Below are positions 42,740 through 51,988 of a stretch of 64,000 bases of DNA, one piece after another (the first letter of the stretch is position 1; each line of letters begins with the position of its first letter). A program made the translations under genes and the position numbers. Source of the stretch: Pollutimonas sp963712655 (GTDB lineage: Bacteria; Pseudomonadota; Gammaproteobacteria; Burkholderiales; Burkholderiaceae_B); NCBI GenBank assembly GCA_963712655.1, contig CAVQIT010000009.1, forward strand, positions 806,001 through 870,000. Direction: 5' to 3'. The notes under the pieces are model-generated. The model did not search any database. It was not told the origin of the DNA and saw only the letters and a program-made list of their open reading frames with translations.

Positions 42740-43855
42740 TTAACCTGATCGCCGATGTTGCGCGCAAAACTCGACAAGCGCATGGGCCAAATCGGGACAT
42801 CCGGCCAATTCCGTCGTCCATTGCGCGCTGCGCGATTGCCAGTCGGCCCAGGCTTCGACGGTCAAAGCATGGTCCATTTGCTCGGCGAAAGCCGCCTGGC
42901 CGCCGTGATTCCAGGATTCCGTCAATTCGCGGACGGCGGGGGGGTAAGGGGACCGGTCCAGCCATGCCTGCAACTTGGTCATATGGGCATCGCCCTGCTG
43001 CGCGTAAATTTGCCAGACCAAAGGCTTGCCGGCCCATAAGGCTCGCACCAGGGAGTCTTCGCCGCGCACGAAATTCAGGTCGCTGCTCCATAGCAGCCGG
43101 TCGAAAGCCGCCTGATCGGTAAACGGCATTTCATGGATATACACCTGTTCGCTTTGCCGGGCCTGCAAGCCGGGATAAACGCCGGCCGGCGCAATAAGCA
43201 GCGTGGGCCGGGCTTGCCGCGCCAGGCTGTCGAGCAGCCCCTGCACCGGCGCATTCGGGTAGCAAAACAGAAATACCTGGCGCGCTCCGTGTTGCAGCCG
43301 CTGAATCTGGCCGGCAGGCACGCCGATGGAACGTAAGAGGGTGTTGCGCCGATCGGGTTCGGAAAGCCATTTGTCGCGTTCGGCCAGCAGGCCGGTTTCG
43401 CGCAGCAGGCCGCCCGTGGCGCTGGTGAAGCCGGGGAAAAAGAAATATTTGCGCAAGCCGTTGGCTTGTATGGAAGGCAGCGCATGGCAGGACTCGACCC
43501 AGCTTTCGGCGCTCAGGTATTCAAGATTGATCCACAGGCTGTCTTGCCGGGCCATGGCCTGAATGAAGCCCGCGGGAGGGTCGCAGGCAAAGGCTTCGAT
43601 CACGATGGCATGCGGCCGCGGATCTGCGGGCGCGGAGGTCCAGCGCACGATGTCCACGCCTTGCGTCGACTGCCGCTCGGCAAGGGAATCCAGCAATGGT
43701 TCGATACGCGCGAAACTGTGCAGGTCGTCGACCCATAGGCGCACGGCATGCCCTTGCGGCATTTGCGCCAACTGCCTGGCCAAGCGCCAGCATACGCCGA
43801 TATCGCCGAAATTATCGACGACCCGGCAAAATATATCGAAGGACAGCCGAGGCAT
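42740..43855 (-). CDS. earP: EF-P arginine rhamnosyltransferase
   Basis: 371 residues. EarP transfers rhamnose from dTDP-rhamnose to Arg32 of EF-P. The N-terminus FDIFCRVVDNFGDIGVCWRL contains the conserved acidic residues (including the catalytic Asp in NFGD), and the C-terminal domain holds the nucleotide-sugar-binding FVRGEDSLVRALWAGKP motif. The ATG abuts the DUF2863 stop (TGAATG) and is followed by efp, forming DUF2863-earP-efp. Confidence 0.94.
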   Translation of the reverse strand: MPRLSFDIFCRVVDNFGDIGVCWRLARQLAQMPQGHAVRLWVDDLHSFARIEPLLDSLAERQSTQGVDIVRWTSAPADPRPHAIVIEAFACDPPAGFIQAMARQDSLWINLEYLSAESWVESCHALPSIQANGLRKYFFFPGFTSATGGLLRETGLLAERDKWLSEPDRRNTLLRSIGVPAGQIQRLQHGARQVFLFCYPNAPVQGLLDSLARQARPTLLIAPAGVYPGLQARQSEQVYIHEMPFTDQAAFDRLLWSSDLNFVRGEDSLVRALWAGKPLVWQIYAQQGDAHMTKLQAWLDRSPYPPAVRELTESWNHGGQAAFAEQMDHALTVEAWADWQSRSAQWTTELAGCPDLAHALVEFCAQHRRSG

Positions 43856-45064
43856 TCAATGAAAGTGGACGGGCGCCAGATCGGTTTCTTCCGGCAGCTC
43901 GGGGTGCATCATTTCGCCCAGCGGATTGGGGAAATATGGCGCTCCGCAGTCGTCGCAGAACTCGGCCGGATATATTCCCGGCAGGCGCCGCACATCGGCG
44001 ATGCCATGTTCTTTGAGCAGGGCGGCGATTTCATCGAGCACATCGATGATTTCGCTTTCCATGCTGTCCGCGGCAGCCTCTTCCTTGCTGAGGACCGGCC
44101 AGATACAGCCGTAGATGACTTCGTTGCTGTGGCGGGTGGAAAAGCCGACCCGGTATTCTTCGATGGTATCGGCGCCGCAGCCGGTAATGACGGCGCGCAA
44201 GTCGTCGCCGGGCAGATTGGCCGCTGTCTGCAGCCAGGTGACAGCGGCTTTCAACGCCATCGGCCGTATGCGCCGGTCGGCTTCGCGGCTGTTCATGTAG
44301 TAGGCGTCGGGCTGCAGGTATTCGAGATAGCAGCCTGTGAACATCGGACCGAAAATCTCGGCGCTTGCTTCTTCCCAGGCCTGCTGGCATTGCCGCCGTA
44401 TGGCGATGGCGTCGTCCTGCGGCATTTGCCAGCGGAATACGGCTTGCCGCTTGGGTACGACAATTACCCCGACCGCAAAGCGGGCATCGGCCAGCATGCC
44501 GTCGGCATCCACCGGTTTATTGATCTGGCAGGGTTCGGCGACGGCGCCCAGGGCCAGCAGGGCAAGGCGTTGCGTCCACGCATGGGTTTCCTGAAACGAT
44601 TGCGGCATCTGGTCGAAGTTCACCAAGGCGGGGATAAGCGCCATCTTCGCGCCATCGGCGACAATATTGGCCTGCAGATGCTGACCCAGGGTCCGGCATT
44701 GCGTGGAGGTCAGTTCGCCTTCGGGCAATTGGTAGCGGGTCCAGGCCACTACGGGCGCGGAAAAAAGCAAAGCGTCGTATTCGATGCCCTGGTAGGTAAT
44801 CGTGGTGGATTCGGTCAGGGTTTCCGCCTGCTCCACCAGAATCTCGTAGGCATTCAGATCGCTGGCCAGCAAGTGCTCGAGCACGGTTTCGATAGTTTTG
44901 TTTTTTTTGCCCAGCAGCAGCTTGTTCAACTGGGCGGCCAGCAGGTTTTCCCAGTAGATATCTTCGAGCCGGCTTCCGGAGCGCGCCAGCGCTTGCGTCA
45001 GGGTCACAAGGCGCTGGGCTTCGCGGGATAAACGGGAAGGGGGGGTGGCAGGCATACGGGGCAT
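43856..45064 (-). CDS. DUF2863-family protein
   Basis: 402 residues from the ATG at 45064; the open frame runs further upstream but only into the palindromic repeat. It matches the betaproteobacterial DUF2863 family, including the C-terminal CDDCGAPYFPNPLGEMMHPELPE-type segment with two cysteines that could bind metal. Function unknown. First gene before earP and efp, so possibly linked to translation or cell-surface control; that is only positional. Confidence 0.88.
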   Translation of the reverse strand: MPRMPATPPSRLSREAQRLVTLTQALARSGSRLEDIYWENLLAAQLNKLLLGKKNKTIETVLEHLLASDLNAYEILVEQAETLTESTTITYQGIEYDALLFSAPVVAWTRYQLPEGELTSTQCRTLGQHLQANIVADGAKMALIPALVNFDQMPQSFQETHAWTQRLALLALGAVAEPCQINKPVDADGMLADARFAVGVIVVPKRQAVFRWQMPQDDAIAIRRQCQQAWEEASAEIFGPMFTGCYLEYLQPDAYYMNSREADRRIRPMALKAAVTWLQTAANLPGDDLRAVITGCGADTIEEYRVGFSTRHSNEVIYGCIWPVLSKEEAAADSMESEIIDVLDEIAALLKEHGIADVRRLPGIYPAEFCDDCGAPYFPNPLGEMMHPELPEETDLAPVHFH

Positions 45065-45089
45065 AAGAGAGTGCAAGTTGGTTGAATAG

Positions 45090-45188
45090 CTAGGGCCTGT
45101 TGACGCTAAATCCCCGCCCGCGCCGGTGGTCCTACGGGTGATCTGGTCGACGCCACGCTGGCGGGGATTTAGCGTCAACAGGCCCTAG
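45090..45188. repeat. CTAG-bounded palindromic element (99 bp)
   Basis: Perfect 29-bp inverted repeats (45090-45118 and 45160-45188) with CTAG at both outer edges, surrounding a 41-bp centre. The arms contain GGCCTGTTGACGCTAAATCC, the same as the 12.8-kb element except in the GC-rich inner part. It lies between acnA and the DUF2863 gene. The CTAG borders look like a YTAR target duplication. Confidence 0.8.
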
Positions 45189-45242
45189 TGTAACGCTCTA
45201 CCCGTGTTCGTGGGCTGGCCATGGCGGGACGGTCAGAAAGAT

Positions 45243-45276
45243 ATCCCTGGCGCATTCGATGGAATACGCCAGGGAT
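45243..45276 (-). terminator. Hairpin downstream of acnA
   Basis: ATCCCTGGCG (45243-45252) pairs with CGCCAGGGAT (45267-45276) to give a perfect 10-bp stem, and the loop can extend it by ATTC/GAAT. It is placed 26 bp after the acnA stop. The following U-tract is weak. Confidence 0.6.
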
Positions 45277-45301
45277 TCCGGCTTTACGGCCTTGCTACAT
45301 G

Positions 45302-48004
45302 TCAGGCAGCAAGCAGCTCGCGCAGCACGTAAGGCAGGATGCCGCCGTGCAGATAGTAGTCGACTTCGGTGGCGGTATCGATGCGCAACAGCATGGACAC
45401 CCGCTGCGAACTGCCGTCTTTGCGATGGATCGTGACGACGACATCCTGCTGGGGCCTGATGCTGGCTTCGATGCCGGACACATCAAAGGTTTCTTCGCCT
45501 GTAATGCCCAGCGATTCCACGCTGTCGCCGCCTTTGAACTGCAGAGGCAGGACGCCCATGCCCACCAGGTTGCTGCGGTGGATGCGCTCGAAGCTGCGCG
45601 CCACCACCGCCTTCACGCCCAGTAGCTGGGTACCCTTGGCGGCCCAGTCGCGCGACGATCCCGTGCCGTATTCTTCTCCGGCAAACACGACCGTGGCGAC
45701 ATCGGCCGCCACGTATTTCATGGCGGCGTCGTAAATCGATAGTCGTTCGCCGGTAGGCTGATACAAGGTTTCGCCGCCTTCGAAACGGCCGCCATCGGGC
45801 AGGGCCGGTATCATCAGGTTCTTGATGCGTACATTGGCGAAGGTGCCGCGCATCATGATTTCGTGATTGCCGCGGCGCGAGCCATAGCTGTTGAAGTCTT
45901 GCTTCATGACGCCATGGGCCTTGAGCCATTCCCCCGCGGGCGAGCTTTCCTTGATGGAGCCGGCCGGGGAAATATGATCGGTGGTCACGGAATCGCCGAA
46001 AACCGCCAGGGCGCGTGCGCCTTTTACCACCGGCATGGCGGCGGGCCGCATTTCGAAACCGGCGAAGAAAGGGGGTTCGGCAATATAGGTGGACAAAGGC
46101 CAGCTATAGACATCGCCGGGTACGCCGGAAATATTGTTCCACAGCTTGCCGGGGTCGGTCTTGATTTCGGCGTAGTTCTTGCGGAATACCTCGGGGTTCA
46201 TCGCCTGGCCCAGAAGCGCCTGGACTTCGGCATTGCTGGGCCAGATGTCGCCCAGCCAGACGTCGCCGTTCTTGCCCTTGCCCACGGGTTCGGTCATCAG
46301 GTCGCGCAGCATTGTGCCGGCCAGCGCATAGGCGACCACCAGTGGGGGCGATGCCAGGAAGTTGGCCTTGATATTGGGATGGATGCGGGCTTCGAAATTG
46401 CGGTTGCCCGACAGCACGGCCGAACAGACCAGGCCGTTTTGCGTGATGACCTCGTTAAGATCGGGAGTCAGGTCGCCGGCGTTGCCGATACAGGTGGTGC
46501 AGCCATAGGCCGCCACGTCGAAGCCCAGCTTTTCAAGATAAGGCAGCAAGCCGGTTTTGGTCAGGTAGTCGGTGACGACGCGCGATCCCGGGGCCAGGGA
46601 GGTCTTGATGTGCTTGGGCACTGTCATGCCGGCTTCGACGGCTTTCTTGGCCATCAGGCCCGCCGCCAGCAATACGCTGGGGTTGGAGGTGTTGGTGCAA
46701 GAGGTAATGGCGGCGATCAGGATATCGCCGTTCCTGACTTGTGTTCCGGCGCTGGTGGTGAATACCTGGGCAAGTTTTTCGGGCGGCTGGTTGAAGCCGG
46801 CGGCGGACTGTTCCGTGTACAGGCGGGTAAACGTATTCTTGACGTCGCCCAGTTCGATGCGATCTTGCGGACGCTTGGGACCGGCCAGAGAGGGGGTGAC
46901 CGTGGACAGGTCCAGCGTAATAAGCTGGGTATAGCCGATGTCCTTGGCCTTGGGCACGCCGTACATGCCCTGCGCCTTGAAATAGGATTTCAGGGCGTCG
47001 ATTTCATCCTGGCTGCGGCCGGTGCCCTTGAAGTATTCGATAGTGCGGTCGTCGACCGGGAAAAAGCCCATGGTGGCGCCGTATTCGGGCGCCATATTGC
47101 CGATCGTGGCGCGGTCGGTGACCGACAGGCTGGATGTGCCTTCGCCGCAGAACTCCACAAACTTGCCCACGACTTTCTGTTTGCGCAGCAGTTCGGTAAT
47201 GGTCAGCACCAGATCGGTGGCGGTTACGCCGCCGCGCAATTCGCCCTTGAGTTCCACGCCCACGACGTCCGGGGTAAGAATATAGACCGGCTGGCCCAGC
47301 ATGCCGGCTTCGGCTTCGATGCCGCCCACGCCCCAGCCCACCACGCCGATACCGTTGATCATGGTCGTATGGCTGTCGGTGCCGACCAGGGTGTCGGGAT
47401 AATAGACATTGTTATTGGCGTCGCAGTGCACGCCGCGCGCTAGGTGTTCCAGATTGACCTGATGGACAATGCCGAATCCCGGGGGTACCACGCCGAAAGT
47501 GTCGAAGGCCTGCATGCCCCATTTCATGAATTCGTAGCGCTCCTGGTTGCGCTTGAATTCAAGCTTCATGTTCAGGTCGAGCGCATCCTTGGTGCCGAAA
47601 TAGTCGATCATGACCGAATGGTCGACGACCAGATCCACGGGCACCAGGGGTTCGATGCTTTTTGGATTCTTGCCCATTTTGGCGGCAACCGAACGCATGG
47701 CGGCGATATCGGCCAAGAGCGGTACGCCGGTGAAGTCTTGCAGCACGACGCGGGCCACCACGAACGGGATTTCGGTGTTGCGTTTGGCCTTGGGTTTCCA
47801 GGCGGCCAGTTGTTTGATATGTTTTTCGGTGATTTTCTTGCCGTCGCAATTGCGCAGCACGGATTCCAGCACGATCCGGATCGATATGGGCAGCCGCTGG
47901 ATGTCTATGCCCAGCGTTTCGCCAAGCGCCGGCAAGGAATAGAACTGGGCCGTTTTACGCCCGATCTTGAACTTTTGTAAGCTGTTGAACGTGTTGTGCG
48001 ACAT
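45302..48004 (-). CDS. acnA: Aconitate hydratase A
   Basis: 900-residue 4Fe-4S aconitase interconverting citrate and isocitrate. Cluster cysteines are visible in AITSCTNTSNPS and YGCTTCIGNAGDL, and the active-site Arg/Ser region is FAGEEYGTGSSRDWAAKG. The gene is intact, unlike acnB, prpF, acnD and prpC nearby. AGTTCTC-like spacing upstream gives no strong ribosome-binding site. A TCTTATAT half-site related to the acnB/mdh operator lies about 75 bp upstream. Confidence 0.96.
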   Translation of the reverse strand: MSHNTFNSLQKFKIGRKTAQFYSLPALGETLGIDIQRLPISIRIVLESVLRNCDGKKITEKHIKQLAAWKPKAKRNTEIPFVVARVVLQDFTGVPLLADIAAMRSVAAKMGKNPKSIEPLVPVDLVVDHSVMIDYFGTKDALDLNMKLEFKRNQERYEFMKWGMQAFDTFGVVPPGFGIVHQVNLEHLARGVHCDANNNVYYPDTLVGTDSHTTMINGIGVVGWGVGGIEAEAGMLGQPVYILTPDVVGVELKGELRGGVTATDLVLTITELLRKQKVVGKFVEFCGEGTSSLSVTDRATIGNMAPEYGATMGFFPVDDRTIEYFKGTGRSQDEIDALKSYFKAQGMYGVPKAKDIGYTQLITLDLSTVTPSLAGPKRPQDRIELGDVKNTFTRLYTEQSAAGFNQPPEKLAQVFTTSAGTQVRNGDILIAAITSCTNTSNPSVLLAAGLMAKKAVEAGMTVPKHIKTSLAPGSRVVTDYLTKTGLLPYLEKLGFDVAAYGCTTCIGNAGDLTPDLNEVITQNGLVCSAVLSGNRNFEARIHPNIKANFLASPPLVVAYALAGTMLRDLMTEPVGKGKNGDVWLGDIWPSNAEVQALLGQAMNPEVFRKNYAEIKTDPGKLWNNISGVPGDVYSWPLSTYIAEPPFFAGFEMRPAAMPVVKGARALAVFGDSVTTDHISPAGSIKESSPAGEWLKAHGVMKQDFNSYGSRRGNHEIMMRGTFANVRIKNLMIPALPDGGRFEGGETLYQPTGERLSIYDAAMKYVAADVATVVFAGEEYGTGSSRDWAAKGTQLLGVKAVVARSFERIHRSNLVGMGVLPLQFKGGDSVESLGITGEETFDVSGIEASIRPQQDVVVTIHRKDGSSQRVSMLLRIDTATEVDYYLHGGILPYVLRELLAA

Positions 48005-48113
48005 AGAGAACTCCGGGTTATGGACGTGGGGGCTTTCTTGATTGGGCAGGTACGATGCTGGCGCGGTGTGGCTTGCGTCTTATATTTTAGGCCCGTTTTC
48101 GCCGCTTATGGAA

Positions 48114-48154
48114 TGAAAAAAACTCTCTGTGCATCGCACAGAGAGTTTTTTTCA
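48114..48154. terminator. Bidirectional rho-independent terminator (acnB end)
   Basis: Perfect 19-bp inverted repeat (48114-48132 and 48136-48154) with a 3-nt loop. The stem contains CTCTCTGTGC and is flanked by A7 and T7, giving U-tracts in both directions. It lies downstream of acnB and upstream of acnA. Confidence 0.92.
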
Positions 48155-48229
48155 TGTGTCCAGGCCGTTTCCGGCCTGGACGAGCGTGGGCTGGATCAGC
48201 GGGCCAGGCCGGCTTTCTCCGGCCCGCGC

Positions 48230-50831
48230 CTATACGCTGACCGAGTCGGCGATTTCCTGGAACTCGTCGATCTGGTCGAAGTTCATGTAGCGGTAGATCT
48301 GTGTCGCTGTCCGCGTTGAGCACGCCCATGTCGGCCATGTACTCGTCCCTGGTCGGGATGCGGCCCAGGCTTCGAGCAGATCGCGGCCAGCTCGGCCGAG
48401 CCGAGGTACACGTTGGTGTTCTTGCCCAGGCGGTTCGGGAAGTTGCGCGTGCTGGTCGACATGACCGTCGCGCCTTCGCGCACCTGCGCCTGGTTGCCCA
48501 TGCACAGCGAGCAGCCCGGCATTTCCATGCGCGCGCCGGCGCTGCCGAGCACGCCGTAGTGGCCTTCCTCGGTCAGCTGCTGCTGGCGTCCATCTTGGTC
48601 GGCGGCGCGACCCACAGCTTGACCGGGATGTCGCGCTTGCCTTCGAGCAGCTTGGAGGCCGCGCGGAAGTGGCCGATGTTGGTCATGCACGAGCCGATGA
48701 ACACTTCGTCGATCTTGGCGCCGGCCACTTCCGACAGCGTCTTCACGTCGTCGGGATCGTTCGGGCAGGCCACGATCGGCTCGTGGATGTCGGCCAGGTC
48801 GATCTCGATCACGGCGGCGTATTCGGCGTCGGCGTCGGGCTCGAGCAGCTGCGGATTGGCCAGCCAGGCTTCCATGCGCTGTGATGCGGCGGTCCAGCGT
48901 GCGCTCGTCTGCGTAGCCGTTGGCGATCATCCACTTCATCAGCGTGATGTTGCTGTTGATGTACTCGATGATCGGTTCCTTGTTCAGGTGCACCGTGCAG
49001 CCGGCGGCCGAGCGCTCGGCCGAGGCGTCGGACAGCTCGAACGCCTGTTCGACCTTCAGGTCGGGCAGGCCTTCGATCTCGAGGATGCGGCCGGAGAAGA
49101 TGTTCTTCTTGCCCTTCTTCTCCACCGTCAGCAGGCCTGCCTTGATGGCGTACAGCGGAATCGCGTTGACCAGGTCGCGCAGGGTGACGCCGGGCTGCAT
49201 CTTGCCCTTGAAGCGCACCAGCACCGATTCGGGCATGTCCAGCGGCATCACGCCGGTGGCGGCGGCGAAGGCCACCAGGCCCGAGCCGGCCGGGAAGCTG
49301 ATGCCGATCGGGAAGCGGGTGTGCTGATCGCCGCCGGTGCCGACGGTGTCGGGCAGCAGCAGGCGGTTCAGCCAGCGAGTGGATCACGCCGTCGCCCGGG
49401 ACGCAGCGAAATGCCGCCGCGGGTGCTGATGAAGTCCGGCAGCTCGTGGTGCGTCTTGACGTCGACCGGCTTCGGGTAGGCCGCCGTGTGGCAGAACGAC
49501 TGCATCACCAGGTCGGCCGAGAAGCCCAGGCAGGCCAGGTCTTTCAGTTCGTCGCGGGTCATCGGGCCGGTGGTGTCCTGGCTGCCGACCGAGGTCATCT
49601 TGCGGCTCGCAGTAGGTGCCGGGGCGCACGCCCTGGCCTTCGGGCAGGCCGCAGGCGCGGCCGACCATCTTCTGCGCCAGCGTGAAGCCCTTGCCGGTGT
49701 CGGCCGGGGCCTGACGGCAGGCGGAACAGCGTGGACGGCGGCAGGCCCAGCGCTTCGCGCGCCTTGGCGGTCAGGCCGCGGCCGATGATCAGCGGAATGC
49801 GGCCGCCGGCGCGCACTTCGTCGAACAGCACGTCGCTCTTGACCTTGAATTCGGCGATGACCTCGCCGTTCTTCAGCGCCTTGCCTTCGTAGGGGCGCAG
49901 TTCGACCACGTCGCCCATGTCCATCTTGGACACGTCGAGCTCGATCGGCAGCGCGCCGGCGTCTTCCATGGTGTTGTAGAAGATCGGGGCGATCTTGCCG
50001 CCCAGGCAGACGCCGCCGAAGCGCTTGTTCGGCACGAAGGGGATGTCTTCGCCGGTGAACCAGAGCACCGAGTTGGTGGCCGACTTGCGCGAAGAGCCGG
50101 TGCCGACCACGTCGCCGACGTAGGCGACCAGGTGGCCGTTCTGCTTGCAGGTCGTCGATGAACTTGATCGGGCCGCGCTTGCCGTCTTCCTCGGGCTTGA
50201 TGCCGGGGCGCGCGATTCTTGAGCATCGCCAGCGCGTGCAGCGGGATGTCGGGACGGCTCCAGGCGTCGGGCGCGGGCGACAGGTCGTCGGTGTTGGTTT
50301 CGCCGGTCACCTTGAAGACGGTGACGGTGATGCTTTGCGGCACTTCGGGGCGGCTGGTGAACCACTCGGCATCGGCCCAGCTTTGCAGCACGGCCTTGGC
50401 GTTGGCGTTGCCCTTGTCGGCCTTTTCCTTGACGTCGTGGAAGTGGTCGAACATCAGCAGCGTCTTCTTCAGGCCTTCGGCGGCGATCGGCGCCGACTTC
50501 GGCGTCGTCGAGCAGATCGATCAGCGGGCTGATGTTGTAGCCGCCCAGCATGGTGCCCAGCAGTTCGGTGGCCTTGCGCGCGGATGATCAGCGGCACTGG
50601 TTTCGTTGCCATGCGCCACGGCGGCCAGGTAGGCTGGCCTTGACCTTGGCGGCGTCGTCGACGCCGGCGGGCACGCGGTGCGTCAGCAGGTCGACCAGGA
50701 ACGCCTCTTCGCCGGCGGGCGGGTTCTTCAGCAGCTCGATCAGGTCGGCGGTTTGCTTGGCGGACAGCGGCAGCGGGCGGGATGCCGAGCGCGGCGCGTT
50801 CGGCGACGTGTTGGCGATAGGATTCCAGCAT
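48230..50831 (-). pseudogene. acnB: Aconitate hydratase B, frameshifted
   Basis: Start MLESYRQHVAERAALG and end NFDQIDEFQEIADSVSV are those of AcnB, and the span (2,602 bp) matches an ~860-residue protein plus extra bases. Cluster cysteines survive in FIGSCMTNIGHF and GCSLCMGNQ. The reading frame changes repeatedly (for example near 48302, 48372, 48583, 49378, 49397, 49602, 49713, 50150, 50212 and 50515). The five I resolved (49378, 49397, 49602, 49713, 50212) are single-base insertions. Protein identity in the correct frames is otherwise unbroken, so sequence error is the simplest reading. Codon use is strongly G/C-ending, as in a highly expressed gene. As a bifunctional enzyme it may also dehydrate 2-methylcitrate. 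Confidence 0.85.
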
Positions 50832-50910
50832 TGTGCATGCCCTTTTATTCGAGGATGAATGGAGAATTGCTTTTCCCAATTGTAGAAGGAAGCCGCAGTG
50901 GAAGCAATTG

Positions 50911-50930
50911 TCTTATATCTTATATAAGAC
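50911..50930. promoter_or_regulatory. Operator upstream of acnB, identical to the mdh/GntR site
   Basis: TCTTATATCTTATATAAGAC contains the perfect 12-bp palindrome TCTTATATAAGA preceded by a direct half-repeat TCTTATAT. The same 20 bases occur at 58399-58418. It is 80 bp upstream of the acnB start. The 317-bp gap between acnB and the acetyltransferase holds this site, the acnB leader, and the small element at 50976-51152. Confidence 0.7.
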
Positions 50931-50975
50931 TCGAAGGTGAAGATGTTGTGTTTATACCGCTAGTCAACAGATATC

Positions 50976-51152
50976 CTAGGGCGAATGGCGCTTACTTAGG
51001 CTGCTGCGGACACGGCCAGCAGACGACTCAAGCAATCCCAGTCAAGATGCACCCCGTCAGCAAAAATGACCCAAATATCCCCTGCTCAGTCACAACATCC
51101 TGGCATCGCTTCCGCCAACACTGTTGAGCCAGGTAAGCGCCATTCGTCCTAG
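50976..51152. mobile_element. CTAG-flanked MITE (177 bp), deleted relative of the 7.3-10 kb island
   Basis: CTAG at both borders (50976-50979, 51149-51152) and terminal inverted repeats GGCGAATGGCGCTTACTTAG / GACGAATGGCGCTTACCTGG. Its interior (from about 51018) matches the right-hand end of the island at 9833-9966, while the 2.5 kb centre of the island is absent. No open frame. Its right CTAG contains the stop codon of the acetyltransferase. Confidence 0.75.
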
Positions 51153-51424
51153 GCCAGCAGGTCGGCGTATTCCGGGTGCCGGCGCATATAGGCGGCGGCA
51201 TAACTGCATATCGGGCGTACCGCCCAGCCCTGTTCCCTGGCGGTGTCCAGCGCGAATTTGGTGATGTCCCCCGCTATGCCGCGCCCGCCGACGGCCTCGG
51301 GCACGCCCGTATGCATGATAGCCATGACCCCGTTCTGCAGTTCGTATTCCAGTACGCTGAGTATGTCGTCTTCTGTCCATTCGAAGCGTTGCTTCTCGGG
51401 ATTGTGGTGGATATTGCGGCTCAT
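51149..51424 (-). CDS. GNAT-like N-acetyltransferase (YidJ type)
   Basis: 91 residues from the ATG at 51424; the longer frame to 51640 lies inside the next gene. It shows the short acetyltransferase fold with TGVPEAVGGRGIAGDITKFA, the acetyl-CoA-binding turn G-x-G-x-A, and PICSYAAAYMRRHPEYADLL near the end, as in YidJ-like proteins (Acetyltransf_CG). The acceptor is unknown. The TAG stop sits in the CTAG border of the adjacent MITE, so the last residues could have been altered by insertion. Confidence 0.82.
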   Translation of the reverse strand: MSRNIHHNPEKQRFEWTEDDILSVLEYELQNGVMAIMHTGVPEAVGGRGIAGDITKFALDTAREQGWAVRPICSYAAAYMRRHPEYADLLA

Positions 51425-51456
51425 GCGGGACTCCGGGTGACTGGTTGTGATGAGGG

Positions 51457-51855
51457 TCAGGGGCTCATTGTAAGCAGGATCAAGGCCCACAGCAGCAGCA
51501 TGGCGGCAAGCCCGACGAAACATCCGCCCCAAAGGCCGATCAGGGGCCATTTGATGCCTGAGGATACCTCGTTGGGTTGCACATGCGCGAGCAGTCGATT
51601 GGCCTGGCCGGCGATCCAGAATTTGCTTTTGGGAAAGCAAAGCCGCAGGAAGTAGTCGAGCAATATCGTGGCGCGGATTACAAACGAATAGCGTTCCCAG
51701 GGGCGCTGCTTGAGATAGGGGTGCAGCAATACCTCGTTGGTTTTGCGCAGCCGGAAAAGCAACAGGACGAGTCCCGATACCAGCGATGTCATGGCGCAGG
51801 CGACCAGCAGGGTAAAGGCTAAGGGCAAGGCATAAAGCACGAAAGTTTCGAACAT
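51457..51855 (-). CDS. Conserved membrane protein of unknown function
   Basis: 132 residues. A hydrophobic N-terminal helix (about 6-33) is followed by an amphipathic middle with KTNEVLLHPYLKQRPWERYS and DYFLRLCFPKSKFWIAGQAN. A second long hydrophobic segment spans residues about 102-128. I do not recognise a named family. It is upstream of the acetyltransferase on the same strand (32-bp gap), so they may be co-transcribed. Confidence 0.65.
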   Translation of the reverse strand: MFETFVLYALPLAFTLLVACAMTSLVSGLVLLLFRLRKTNEVLLHPYLKQRPWERYSFVIRATILLDYFLRLCFPKSKFWIAGQANRLLAHVQPNEVSSGIKWPLIGLWGGCFVGLAAMLLLWALILLTMSP

Positions 51856-51988
51856 GGGGGCGGGATAGACGGCAAAAGGTATGAAAAGAAAAGGCCTTGC
51901 TTTTGAGGGCGTAAAGGCGCTTGCGGCAAGAGCGCGGCGCTTTTCTATTAAATCATATTGGCGGTCGCTGGCGGATTTCTTGAAAGAT

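Noticed and set aside
45863..47443. 526-codon open frame antisense to acnA
   Set aside because: Gly/Ala/His-rich shadow of the intact acnA gene with no recognisable family.
48230..50831. Programmed ribosomal frameshifting in acnB
   Set aside because: Too many shifts at positions without slippery heptamers, and AcnB is encoded in a single frame in other bacteria.
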